From Streptomyces olivoverticillatus (GTDB lineage Bacteria > Actinomycetota > Actinomycetes > Streptomycetales > Streptomycetaceae): DNA of 64,000 nt. The notes beneath the pieces were generated by a model. That model made no database searches. It was not told the DNA's origin and saw only the letters and a list, made by a program, of their open reading frames with translations. Below, in pieces: positions 32,682 through 42,147 of this stretch. Where the stretch lies: the NCBI RefSeq assembly GCF_014203555.1, contig NZ_JACHJH010000006.1, positions 372,001 to 436,000 of the forward strand, in the 5' to 3' direction. Position 1 is the first letter of the stretch. Each line of letters opens with the position of its first letter. The position numbers and the translations under genes are program-made.

Positions 32682-33911
32682 ATGCGTCGTCCAAGCAGCA
32701 CGCCCGTGCTTCCGTCTCCGGAGGAATCGGCCCCCACCCCGGTCGTCCACGCCGAAGAGCCGAAGGCCGCGGAAGCGCCTTTGTCGGACCACGAGATAGC
32801 CCTTATCAGGACTTCCCTGTCGATGGTCGAGCCGCTCGCGGGGGAGATAACGGTCTATTTCTACGCGATCCTTTTCGCCCGCTATCCCGACGTCCGTCCG
32901 ATGTTCCCGGAAGGGATGGATGCCCAGCGCGATCGCCTCCTGCGCGCGCTGTTGCGCATCGTGGACATGGTCGACGCCCCCGAAAACCTCGTCCGCTTCT
33001 GCGGACACCTCGGCCGTGATCACCGCAAGTTCGGCACCCTCGCCGCGCACTTCCCGGCCGTGGGCGAGTGCCTCCTCGACTCCCTGGCCCGGTACGCCGG
33101 CCCCGCGTGGACCCCGGAAATCGCCGCCGCCTGGACAAAGGCGTACGGCACGGTCGCCCAGGTCATGATCAGTGCGGCCGAGGAGGACGAGGCGGTACGG
33201 CCCGCCGTGTGGCCCGCCACGGTGGTGCACCGTGTCTCGCGCGGCAACGGCATCGCCGAAATCACCGTGCGCCCCCATATCGCGTACGAGTACGCCGCAG
33301 GCCAATACGCGAGCGTCGAGACCCCTTGGTGGCCGAAGCGGTGGCGTTACTACTCCATCGGCAACGCCCCTCGCGAGGACGGCACACTCACCTTCCACGT
33401 GCGCGCAGTGCCCGGCGGCTCGGTCAGCAATGCGCTGGTGCATCGAGCGGCGGTGGGCGACGTACTCCAACTGGGCCCTCCGATGGGCGACATGAACCTG
33501 GACGTGGCCGACCACAGCGAACTGCTCCTGGTGGCCGGCGGCACCGGTCTCGCCCCGATCCGCGCACTCATCGAAGAGGTCGCCCGCCGCGGCGGACGCC
33601 ACCAAGTGCAACTGTTCCTCGGCGCCCGCACCGCGGCCGAGCTGTACGGCGTTGACGACATGCTCCGCATGGCCCAACGGCACCACTGGCTGACCATCAG
33701 GGGCGCGGTCTCCCACGAGCACGTCCCCGGAATCCGGGGCTCCCTGCCGGAGGTGCTGGCCGAGTACGGACCGTGGTTCGAGCACGACGTCTTTCTCAGC
33801 GGCCCGGCTCAGATGGTCGTCTCGGCCAAGGAGACGCTCACCCTCCACGGCACCCCGGATCACCTCATCCATCACGACCCGTTCGAGACTCCGGTCCTGT
33901 CCGCTCCCTGA
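32682..33911 (+). CDS. Flavohemoglobin-type nitric oxide dioxygenase
   Basis: A 409-residue protein with a globin domain (about 35-175), an FAD-binding barrel (about 180-285, RYYSIGNAP) and an NAD(P)-binding domain (about 285-405, LLVAGGTGLAPI). The proximal haem His is H114 in GRDHRKFG. Such enzymes oxidise NO to nitrate using O2 and NADH. The first 33 residues are Pro/Ser/Glu-rich and absent in classical Hmp. The ATG at 32682 is preferred because GAGG stands six bases upstream; longer starts back to 32604 exist. It is followed after 44 bp by a PPOX-fold gene on the same strand. Confidence 0.87.
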   Translation: MRRPSSTPVLPSPEESAPTPVVHAEEPKAAEAPLSDHEIALIRTSLSMVEPLAGEITVYFYAILFARYPDVRPMFPEGMDAQRDRLLRALLRIVDMVDAPENLVRFCGHLGRDHRKFGTLAAHFPAVGECLLDSLARYAGPAWTPEIAAAWTKAYGTVAQVMISAAEEDEAVRPAVWPATVVHRVSRGNGIAEITVRPHIAYEYAAGQYASVETPWWPKRWRYYSIGNAPREDGTLTFHVRAVPGGSVSNALVHRAAVGDVLQLGPPMGDMNLDVADHSELLLVAGGTGLAPIRALIEEVARRGGRHQVQLFLGARTAAELYGVDDMLRMAQRHHWLTIRGAVSHEHVPGIRGSLPEVLAEYGPWFEHDVFLSGPAQMVVSAKETLTLHGTPDHLIHHDPFETPVLSAP

Positions 33912-33955
33912 GTTCCTGAGCCGCACTCTCTTCCACCCTGCCAGGAGACCCTCTC

Positions 33956-34573
33956 GTGACCTTGCCTCCGCCGCCTTTCGGGTCAGCAGGTGAGCATCAA
34001 CTGCAGCAGCAACTGGGCACTGCCGGCCGCGCCGCCCGGTTCTACGACCAACAGGTGCGCTCCCATCTCACTTCCGAGATGCGGGACTTCATCGGCCGCC
34101 AGGAAATGGTCTTCCTGGCCACCGCCGACTCCAAGGGGGAGTGCGATTCCAGCTTTCGGGCCGGGCCACCGGGATTTGTCCACGTGATCGACGACCGCAC
34201 GCTCGCCTACCCCGAATTCCGCGGGAACGGTGTGATGGCGAGTGCCGGCAACATGATCGAGAACCCTCATCTCGGCATGCTCTTCGTGGACTTCACCCAC
34301 CATCGCGTGGGGCTTCACGTCAATGGCGTGGCCCATCTCTACCGCGACTGGGACCTGCGCAGCATTCATCCCGGACTACCCACTGACGTCGCGCCCGGGC
34401 GCAGCCCGGAAATGTGGGTCCACCTCACCGTCGAGGAGGCCTACATCCACTGCTCCAAGCACATCCCCCACCTCCAACCGGCCCCCCGCCCCACGGCCCG
34501 CGACACGGCCCGCCCCAAGGACTCGGAGTACTTCACCAGTCCCCGTACGGCAGGGTGGCAGAGCCCTCCGTAG
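33956..34573 (+). CDS. Pyridoxamine 5'-phosphate oxidase-fold protein
   Basis: A 205-residue split-barrel flavin or F420 protein. Visible features are the opening helix RDFIGRQEMVFLATADSKGEC, a nucleotide-binding barrel with FRAGPPGFVHVIDDRTLAYPE, then ENPHLGMLFVDF, and a C-terminal EEAYIHCSKHIPHL typical of this group. True pyridoxine oxidase is unlikely; members of this clade sit beside oxidoreductases and bind FMN or haem. It starts with GTG 33956, 44 bases after the flavohemoglobin, so a joint role in NO or redox defence is likely. The C-terminal 30 residues are Pro/Arg-rich. Confidence 0.8.
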   Translation: MTLPPPPFGSAGEHQLQQQLGTAGRAARFYDQQVRSHLTSEMRDFIGRQEMVFLATADSKGECDSSFRAGPPGFVHVIDDRTLAYPEFRGNGVMASAGNMIENPHLGMLFVDFTHHRVGLHVNGVAHLYRDWDLRSIHPGLPTDVAPGRSPEMWVHLTVEEAYIHCSKHIPHLQPAPRPTARDTARPKDSEYFTSPRTAGWQSPP

Positions 34574-34802
34574 ATAGCTGGCTGTTCCCACTGCGTACCC
34601 CGGGCCGCCCGGAGCGGATCCGGTCTCGGATCATCTGCCGACGCGGTCTGGCCCGGCATTGCCTCCGCAGGGGCACCAGTAACGGGACAGCCTTCGGTCT
34701 GTACGATCATGGTCGTTGGCAGGATGGAGCGGCTCATCTGCTTTGGGGCCACGGCACGGTTGACGAGCCGCCGATCCGACCCCCGAAAGGAGAACCGCTG
34801 AT

Positions 34803-35234
34803 ATGCCTCTGGTTCGTATTGACGCATTGAGGGCCGACAGCGATCGGCTCGACGCACTCGGGCGCGCCGTGCACGACGCCTTGGTCGAGACAATCGGTTT
34901 CCCGCCCGACGACCGGTTCCAGGTACTGGTCAGCCACGACGGGGTCAGCAGCACGCTGCGTTACGACAATTACCTGGGCATACACCGTGATGACGACATC
35001 GTGTTCGTCGCGATCACGCTGCGCTCCGGGCGCACTCCAACGGAGAAGCAGGCGCTCTACAGGCGGATCGCCGAACTCGCCCACGAGTACGCGGGAACCG
35101 ACCCTCGGAACGTTGTGGTCACTCTGACCGAGAACGAGTCGATTGACTGGTCGTTCGGCTATGGCAAAGCCCAGTACGCCGCTACTGCGGATGAGGTGAA
35201 CACCGACCCCTCATCGGTAGCCGCTGAGAGCTAA
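34803..35234 (+). CDS. Tautomerase-superfamily protein
   Basis: A 143-residue protein of the tautomerase/MIF superfamily. After removal of the initiator Met, Pro2 (PLVRIDAL) would be the catalytic amino-terminal proline. The repeat of beta-alpha-beta type is seen in RFQVLVSHD and DIVFVAITLRSGRT with TEKQALYRRIAELAHE, and NVVVTLTENESIDWSFGYGKA at the end is typical of the YusQ-like group. GAAAGGAG precedes the ATG at 34803. The natural substrate is unknown. It stands alone between two intergenic gaps of 229 and 107 bp. Confidence 0.85.
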   Translation: MPLVRIDALRADSDRLDALGRAVHDALVETIGFPPDDRFQVLVSHDGVSSTLRYDNYLGIHRDDDIVFVAITLRSGRTPTEKQALYRRIAELAHEYAGTDPRNVVVTLTENESIDWSFGYGKAQYAATADEVNTDPSSVAAES

Positions 35235-35341
35235 CTGGTGAAGCCGTCCAGCGAGAGCGCGAGTTGTTCGTCATGACAGTGCGCGGACGGTTCGAGACCG
35301 AACTGCTTTCACGCGTCGGGCGAGGGTGTGGTCGGTCCTGA

Positions 35342-35890
35342 TCAGGAGGTGCGCTTCCGCGCAGTGACGTAGCTGAAGGGCGCGGAGACTCCGGCGCTGT
35401 GGTGGCCGGCAGCTGCGAGAGCCAGAGCCAGACGCCTACGTGGTTTGAGGTCCAGGCCCTCGGTGGCGTGCAGGGCGCCGAGTGCGAATTCGTCCCCGCA
35501 CCCCACGGCCGCGTATCCGTCGGCGGGCTCGGCTATCTGATAGTCGTCGTAGACGGTGAACAGGCGGCCATGTACGCCGACGAGGAACGTCCCGGCCTGC
35601 TCCTGCTCGGAGTCCTTGCGCGCCCAGCCGCCGTCCTTGAGGCACTTGCGCAGCTTGTCGACGAAGACGGTGGTCATGAACCGGTCCAGGTCGCCCTTGG
35701 GGCTGGGCGCCTTGAACGCGTGGTGCAACAGCTGCCCCATACGGAAGCTGGTGGTGAAGCCCATGGCGTAAGGGCCGTTGCGGAAGATCTTCGGATCCCG
35801 GCGGACGCTGATTCTGAGGCCGGAGACACCGGCCGAGTCCCCGCCCAGATGCACCCGCCCGTTGTGCACGAGCCCGACAATCACGGTCAC
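35342..35890 (-). CDS. Ntn-hydrolase-fold protein (proteasome/HslV-like)
   Basis: A 182-residue protein that starts TVIVGLVHNGRVHLGGDSAGVS, a beta hairpin like that of proteasome beta subunits, followed by VGVHGRLFTVYDDYQIAEP and AAVGCGDEFALGALHAT, as in HslV-type and phage-encoded Ntn proteins. Whether an N-terminal Thr is exposed is unclear: the residue after the GTG start is Thr, which would become the nucleophile after Met removal. GGGGGAG lies just before the GTG at 35890. Such genes often travel on phages and islands. No partner ATPase is nearby. Confidence 0.65.
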   Translation of the reverse strand: MTVIVGLVHNGRVHLGGDSAGVSGLRISVRRDPKIFRNGPYAMGFTTSFRMGQLLHHAFKAPSPKGDLDRFMTTVFVDKLRKCLKDGGWARKDSEQEQAGTFLVGVHGRLFTVYDDYQIAEPADGYAAVGCGDEFALGALHATEGLDLKPRRRLALALAAAGHHSAGVSAPFSYVTARKRTS

Positions 35891-36241
35891 GGTTCTCCCC
35901 CTCCGCTGCACCGCCCTCTCGGATACTGCGCCGGAGGAGGCGAGCAGAAACCGAGCAACCTACGGGCGAGACGTCCCGCTACCTTCGCCGATGTCGAGAA
36001 GCGGTTCCTCGAGGAGTGAGGCCAGTTCGTCTGCAGCCTGTCGGCCTCGCCACGGACTCCGCCGAAGCATGAAGCGGGCCTGCGAGCTCCGGTCACCCCT
36101 GGTCAGTGCAACGCACCAGCAGGGGGCGGCGTGTTCCGACGCCACGGCGCACCGACCCGCTCCGACGCGGCAGACCGGAACGACTCAGTCAGGACGCTCC
36201 CCGGATAAGTGCCGAACACCGGATACTCCCGGCGGTGGTAG

Positions 36242-36475
36242 CAGGACCAGTTCCGCGGGTGCGGGACGACAGCCCAGGGAAGTGCGGGCCTGGTCGGCCA
36301 GGGGAACTACCCTCGCGCCAGCGGGGGTAGTTCGTGTACCGGCCGCGTCCTTGATCGCGGTCGTGCCCACTACGCCAGGTTCCTGAACGGCGTGCGAGAA
36401 CAGGCCAACCGCCTCATTGAGCAGTCCATGCAGGAGTGGGACCGCATCGGCCAGGGTGCGGCGTCTGAGGGGTGA
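36242..36475 (+). pseudogene. Possible gene remnant without start codon
   Basis: From 36242 a frame stays open to a TGA at 36473-36475 without any ATG or early GTG. Its last third reads HYARFLNGVREQANRLIE followed by QSMQEWDRIGQGAASEG, an amphipathic helical sequence with ordinary Streptomyces codon use, while the upstream part does not look like protein. This fits the 3' end of a decayed or frameshifted gene. The family is unknown, and a chance open frame cannot be excluded. Confidence 0.3.
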
Positions 36476-36589
36476 GCCGGGGGTATTGGTCCGTGACTGG
36501 TCCGGAAGCGCTGGTCAGGGGCGGGATAGCCATGTGAGGAACTGGGAGTTACACCGCAAACCGGGCACTGCTCTGGGCGGGGTGAGCGG

Positions 36590-36629
36590 AAGGCGTCTGA
36601 CGGGCATAAGCCCAGGTCAGACGCCTTTT
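36590..36629. terminator. Strong terminator hairpin
   Basis: A perfect 12-bp stem, AAGGCGTCTGAC (36590-36601) with GTCAGACGCCTT (36616-36627), encloses GGGCATAAGCCC and is followed by TTTTC on the plus strand. It lies nine bases beyond the aldehyde dehydrogenase stop. The T-run favours termination of plus-strand transcripts, but the stem should also stop the minus-strand operon. Confidence 0.85.
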
Positions 36630-36638
36630 CTCGTGCGT

Positions 36639-38162
<1,524 letters not shown>

Positions 38163-38213
38163 GGGGGACGGCCCTCCGGTTGACGGGGCTGACGTCTTGC
38201 AGTCGGCAGGACG

Positions 38214-39473
38214 CTAGCCCCCGGCACGTTGCGCGAACGTTGCCCGCAGGCGCCCGGCCCGCACGGCCACCGAGCGCCGGTGCCCGGCGCTCTCCGGAAG
38301 GGCCGCCAGCAGCCGCTCCCACACCTCCAGATCACCCTCGCCCCACGCGCTGTCCGCCCACAGCTGGAGCGCGGCTGCATCGCCGCTGCCCAGCACGGCC
38401 CGGCGCAACCGGTCCTCCAGCAGCCGCCGCATCCGGCCCACCCCCGGCGCCTCCGACGTCGGCAGCAGCGGACCGCTGTACGAACGCAGGGCCGAGCGGA
38501 GGTCCCCCGCCGCCAACTCGCCCTCTACGCACGCCGCATCCGTCTCCAGCGGGCCGCACAGGCGGTACGGGCGGGACGCGAGCAGCGGGCCCACCAGGCG
38601 CCGCAGCCGGGACAGCTCGGCGCGCAGGGTCACCGGCGGCACCGGACGCTCCCCGTACAGGGCCGCCGCCAGTTGCTCGCCCGTCAGCCCTTCGGGGCGG
38701 CCGGACAGCAGGACGAGGATCTCGCTGTGCCGCCGCCCCAGCCGTAATCGCCGCCCGTCCACCACCAGCAGCGCCTCGTCCCGGCCGAGCGCCGACAGCA
38801 CCCGGCGCGGCCCGGTACCGGTCGTCGCCAGGTGCGCCTCGGCCGCCCGCGCGGTCGCCTGGACCAGCGCGAGGCTGTGCGGCCCCGCGAGGTGGTCGCC
38901 GCCGGTGAGGTCCACCGCACCCAGCAGCCGGCCGGTGTGCAGGTCGTGCACGGGGGCGGCGGCGCAAGTCCAGTGCTGCACCAGCCGGTTGTAGTGCTCG
39001 GTGGCGAAGATCTGCACGGCGTGGTCGAGGGCGAGCGCGGTGCCCGGGGCGTTGGTGCCCGCGTGGCGCTCGTCCCAGCGGGCGCCCGCGACGAAGTTCA
39101 TCCGCTCGGCCCGTCTCCGCAGCCCCGCATGCCCCTCCACCCACAGCAGCCGGCCCGCGGCGTCGCACACCGCGAGCAGGTGCGCGCCGTCGTCGGCGAT
39201 GGAGCCCAACAGCTCGCGGAAGAGCGGCATCGCGCGCGCCATCGGATGCGCGCGGCGGTAGCGCTCGAGCTCGCCGCCCTCCAGCTCGACCGGAGCCGTG
39301 AACTCGGCCCCGGGCAGCGCCGCCGCCGAGCGCCGCCAGGAGTCGGCGACCACGTCCCGTACGCCCGGGCGCACGCCGCCGCCGGAGACGAACGCCGCAT
39401 GGGCGCCCCGGACCGTGCGGCTCCGCTCGGCGGGATCGGCTCCGCACGCCATCGCCAGCCATGGATTGACCAC
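38214..39473 (-). CDS. GAF-domain regulator of the aldehyde dehydrogenase
   Basis: A 419-residue regulator with an AcoR-like N-terminal part: ADSWRRSAAALPG, then a GAF domain (about 60-210, with LAVCDAAGRLLW, ERMNFVAGARWDERHAGTNAPGTALAL and HWTCAAAPVHD). It lacks the sigma-54 AAA domain of AcoR; instead the C-terminus has a winged helix of OmpR/SARP type (VDGRRLRLGRRHSEILVLLSGRP) and a helical tail. The GTG at 39473 has GGGGAGGG upstream and is preferred over a longer start at 39527. Its place immediately upstream of, and in line with, the aldehyde dehydrogenase suggests that it activates that gene in response to an alcohol or aldehyde. Confidence 0.85.
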   Translation of the reverse strand: MVNPWLAMACGADPAERSRTVRGAHAAFVSGGGVRPGVRDVVADSWRRSAAALPGAEFTAPVELEGGELERYRRAHPMARAMPLFRELLGSIADDGAHLLAVCDAAGRLLWVEGHAGLRRRAERMNFVAGARWDERHAGTNAPGTALALDHAVQIFATEHYNRLVQHWTCAAAPVHDLHTGRLLGAVDLTGGDHLAGPHSLALVQATARAAEAHLATTGTGPRRVLSALGRDEALLVVDGRRLRLGRRHSEILVLLSGRPEGLTGEQLAAALYGERPVPPVTLRAELSRLRRLVGPLLASRPYRLCGPLETDAACVEGELAAGDLRSALRSYSGPLLPTSEAPGVGRMRRLLEDRLRRAVLGSGDAAALQLWADSAWGEGDLEVWERLLAALPESAGHRRSVAVRAGRLRATFAQRAGG

Positions 39474-39706
39474 GTGGACCCTCCCCGGAGGCCGTCCGCC
39501 GACCTCGACGATACCGCCGCGCAGCACGGAAGTTGATCGTGCGGCACGGCCGCCGACGCCGGGAGCAGCGCCGGAACATCAGGCTCCGGGCAGCTGCGGG
39601 CCGATGGACCTTGCGGTGAACACATCAGTCACGCGAATCTGCCCCCACAGCAACGAACTCCAGCAAACGAACGTCCGCAAACGAACTCCCGAACGGATAC
39701 GACGAC

Positions 39707-39982
39707 ATGGCCGACTCCCACCCCCGGACCTCCACCTCCCAGGTCCTCCTCGACATAGCCGAGCGCACGCTCGCCGCCTACATCACCACCTTTCTCGGAC
39801 TGCTCATCGCCGACGGTTTCGATCTCACCAGCGTCTCGGCGATCAAGGCGGCCGCCATCGCCGCGCTGCCGGCCGCCCTCTCCGTGATCAAGGGGGCGAT
39901 CGGAGCGCGCTTCGGCGACCGGACGAGCGCCGCCTGGCTGCCGCGCAGGAGCGGGGGTGAGGGCGGGGGCGGACAGAAGTAG
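39707..39982 (+). CDS. Holin-like small membrane protein
   Basis: A 91-residue protein with two likely membrane helices (about 20-42 and 45-65: YITTFLGLLIADGF, then KAAAIAALPAALSVIKGAIG) and a charged C-terminal tail, in the style of actinophage r1t-type holins. No lysin, phage structural gene or integrase is near, so it is either a phage relic or a domesticated copy. Upstream, AACGAAC-like words occur repeatedly between 39652 and 39692 just before the start, which may be a regulatory repeat. Confidence 0.6.
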   Translation: MADSHPRTSTSQVLLDIAERTLAAYITTFLGLLIADGFDLTSVSAIKAAAIAALPAALSVIKGAIGARFGDRTSAAWLPRRSGGEGGGGQK

Positions 39983-40293
39983 TCCACCGGCGCCGGGGGA
40001 GGGACGGCCGCCGGAGTGGAGGCGTTCACACGGGGTGCGCGCGCCGCACACACACCTCCCCCCACGCACACGTTCCCGGCCGGGGGGATGCGGAGTTGAC
40101 TTACTCGTGCGAGTCCCACATGGCGCGACGGGACCGGGTCACCGGTCATTCCCCCCGAGCCGGAGGCCCGCCGCCCCGTACCGCCGGGCGGACGGTACGG
40201 GGCGGAGCCATGCCTCCGAGTAGGGGGTCGTACGGGCGACAGCGCGCCCCCCGCCTGCGCCGCGCGCGGGGCGGGTGCAACGATGTCCCCGTC
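39983..40293. other. Intergenic region with a 13-bp perfect inverted repeat
   Basis: No gene is seen in these 311 bp. CCGCCCCGTACCG (40171-40183) and CGGTACGGGGCGG (40193-40205) are exact complements with nine bases between, 88 bp before the Met/His-rich membrane gene. It may terminate the holin-like transcript or act as an operator. It does not match the CsoR copper-operator pattern as I remember it. Confidence 0.5.
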
Positions 40294-41052
40294 ATGAGAA
40301 CAGGGGAGCCGACGCATCAGGTGCCGCGGGCCCTGCGAGCCGCAGTGTTCGCAGCGGTCTGTGTGCTGCTGGCTGCCCTCGGCCACGCTGTCATGTCCGG
40401 GACCGACGTCCCGTGGTGGGCTGTCGCCGTCGCGCTGTGCGGTACGGGCAGCTGCGCATGGTTCGCGGCGGGGCGCGAGCGCGGCCCGCTGCTGATCACG
40501 CTCGCCACGGTGGGCGCCCAGACGGCCTTGCACTCCTTCTTCTCGCTCGCCCAGCAGGTCGCCCACAAGGCGGCTGCCGCCGGGACGGGCGCGATGCCGG
40601 ACGCCGCCCTGCAGACCGGCGACGCCTCGTGCGGCGGACTGCCGATGCCCCTGGGCAGCGGCGGTGGTGGCACGGCCGGCATGGCGCACTCCATGCCGGA
40701 CGCCCTCGGCATGCCGATGGACGCCATGACGATGGACGTCATGCCCATGCACGCGATGCCGCTGCACCTCGGCCACGGCGCCCTCGGCATGTGGTCGGCG
40801 CACGTACTGGTCGCGGTCGTCTGCGGCATCTGGCTCTCCGGCGGCGAACAGGCCGCCTTCCGGCTCGGCCGCGCGATCGGCGCCCGCCTCTTCGCGCCGC
40901 TGCTCTTCCTCTTCCACGACGCGCCGGTGCGCCAGGGCCCGCCGCGCGTCCGCGCCGGCCTCGGGCGCGCCGCCCAGCGGCTGCGCCGGCTGCTGTACGC
41001 CCACGTCCTCGACACGCGGGGTCCTCCCACGGTCCGAGCCGCCGTCGCCTGA
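40294..41052 (+). CDS. Membrane protein with Met/His-rich loop, probably copper-related
   Basis: A 252-residue integral membrane protein with about five hydrophobic segments: three in the first 85 residues and one or two after 165. Between them an extracytoplasmic-type loop (about 116-166) contains eleven Met and several His in words such as GMPMDAMTMDVMPMHAM. Such loops bind Cu(I) in copper proteins. Similar genes stand next to copper chaperone and sigma genes in Streptomyces, but I do not know a proven function. The ATG at 40294 is chosen because the first helix follows soon; an upstream start would add a low-quality leader. Confidence 0.72.
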   Translation: MRTGEPTHQVPRALRAAVFAAVCVLLAALGHAVMSGTDVPWWAVAVALCGTGSCAWFAAGRERGPLLITLATVGAQTALHSFFSLAQQVAHKAAAAGTGAMPDAALQTGDASCGGLPMPLGSGGGGTAGMAHSMPDALGMPMDAMTMDVMPMHAMPLHLGHGALGMWSAHVLVAVVCGIWLSGGEQAAFRLGRAIGARLFAPLLFLFHDAPVRQGPPRVRAGLGRAAQRLRRLLYAHVLDTRGPPTVRAAVA

Positions 41053-41172
41053 CGGCGACCGACAAGGCCGGACCACTTCACCGGGCCGCCCGCGCCGTAC
41101 GCGGCGCGAGAGCGCCCCGGATTCCAGGAAGGACCCAGGGCGATGACCCCTGCCCTCACCCGGCCGGCTGCC

Positions 41173-41421
41173 TCAGCCGAGCCCGGAACCACCACCGACG
41201 TCACCCACGACGCCGAGCCCAAAACCTCCGCCCGCGTCACCCACCGCGCCGAGCCCCAGCCCCGCCGCGAGCACCTTGAGCCGGCGCGCCCGCTCGCCCC
41301 AGTCGCGGCATGCGGGGCACTCCCGCAGATGCGCGTCGAGCGCCGCGCCGGGGATGCCCGGCGGCAGCGCCTCGCCGTCGACGCGGGCGGATATGGCGGT
41401 ACGAAACTCACTGCAGTGCAC
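41173..41421 (-). CDS. Zinc-finger anti-sigma-like protein
   Basis: An 82-residue protein with a zf-HC2 motif: Cys3 (HCSEFRTAISARVDGE), His31, Cys35 and Cys38 (AHLRECPACRDW), the pattern of ZAS-type anti-sigma factors. The C-terminus is a Gly-rich tail without a membrane helix. It starts at GTG 41421, only 61 bp from the divergent ECF sigma gene, which is its obvious partner. Divergent rather than co-directional order is unusual for a sigma/anti-sigma pair. A redox or metal signal could act through the Cys/His cluster (inference). Confidence 0.75.
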   Translation of the reverse strand: MHCSEFRTAISARVDGEALPPGIPGAALDAHLRECPACRDWGERARRLKVLAAGLGLGAVGDAGGGFGLGVVGDVGGGSGLG

Positions 41422-41482
41422 CCCGCCATCGTCCCCGGCGCGGACGCATCCGTGCGCACCACCCCCCGCGCGGGGGGCCGCC

Positions 41483-42061
41483 GTGCGTGACGACCAGACG
41501 GTGACCGCCTGGGCGCTCGAGGCCCGCGGCGGGGACGCCGACGCCGTGGAGCGCTTCATCCGAGCCACCCAGAATGACGTACGGCGCTACGTGGCACGCC
41601 TGAGCAACGATCCGCAGGGTGCGGACGACCTCGTTCAGGAAACGTATCTGCGTGCATTGCGCTCCTTGCCGCGCTTCGAGGGCCGTTCCTCGGCCCGTAC
41701 CTGGCTGTTGTCCATCGCCCGCCGCACGGTCGTGGACCGCCTGCGCTTCCAGGCGGCCCGGCCGCGGCTGTCCGACACGGACGACTGGCAGTCGGCCGCC
41801 GAACGGGCCCAGCCCGCGGGGCTGCCCGGCTTCGACGAGGGCGTGGCCCTCTCCCAGCTGCTCGACCGCCTGCCGTACGAGCGCCGCGAGGCGTTCGTGC
41901 TGACCCAGCTGCTGGGGCTGCCGTACGCGGAGGCGGCGGTGGTCGTTGGCTGCCCGGTCGGCACCGTGCGCTCCCGGGTGGCCCGGGCGCGCGAGGCGCT
42001 GATCGTCCAGCTGGAGACGGCCGAGCGCGCCGCGGCGCGCATACCGGCGATGGCGGGCTAG
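41483..42061 (+). CDS. ECF RNA polymerase sigma factor
   Basis: A 192-residue extracytoplasmic-function sigma factor. Region 2 (about 20-95) has YVARLSNDPQGADDLVQETYLRAL and TWLLSIARRTVVDRLRFQ; region 4 (about 130-180) has LPYERREAFVLTQLLGLPYAEAA and GCPVGTVRSRVARARE. The GTG at 41483 has GGGGGG upstream. It lies between a Met/His-rich membrane gene and a copper operon, so metal control is likely. It recalls SigC of Mycobacterium tuberculosis, which as I remember is tied to copper acquisition genes; that comparison needs an alignment. A perfect 19-bp terminator follows. Confidence 0.88.
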   Translation: MRDDQTVTAWALEARGGDADAVERFIRATQNDVRRYVARLSNDPQGADDLVQETYLRALRSLPRFEGRSSARTWLLSIARRTVVDRLRFQAARPRLSDTDDWQSAAERAQPAGLPGFDEGVALSQLLDRLPYERREAFVLTQLLGLPYAEAAVVVGCPVGTVRSRVARAREALIVQLETAERAAARIPAMAG

Positions 42062-42091
42062 CCGGCCCACCCACAACCAGCTCGCCCACAT

Positions 42092-42134
42092 GCGGAGGGG
42101 GTCACGGTGCTCACGGCACCGTGACCCCCTCCGC
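42092..42134. terminator. Bidirectional terminator, perfect 19-bp stem
   Basis: GCGGAGGGGGTCACGGTGC (42092-42110) is exactly complementary to 42116-42134 with a five-base loop. It separates the plus-strand sigma factor gene from the minus-strand copper operon. No T-run follows on either side. Confidence 0.8.
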
Positions 42135-42147
42135 CGTTTCCGGGAGG

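Larger units (their letters stand above)
35891..36638. other. Intergenic region with a possible gene remnant
   Basis: No intact gene was found in these 748 bp. The only coding-like trace is a reading frame ending at 36475, listed separately. A strong hairpin closes the region at 36590-36629. GC content and codon pattern are less regular than in the neighbours. The region separates the accessory genes on the left from aldehyde dehydrogenase on the right. Confidence 0.5.

Noticed and set aside
40171..40205. CsoR copper operator
   Set aside because: The palindrome is longer and of different core sequence than the CsoR sites I remember; kept only as an unassigned inverted repeat.
41143..41490. 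Plus-strand frame across the anti-sigma region
   Set aside because: The minus strand shows a complete zf-HC2 Cys/His pattern; the plus-strand protein has no recognisable feature.
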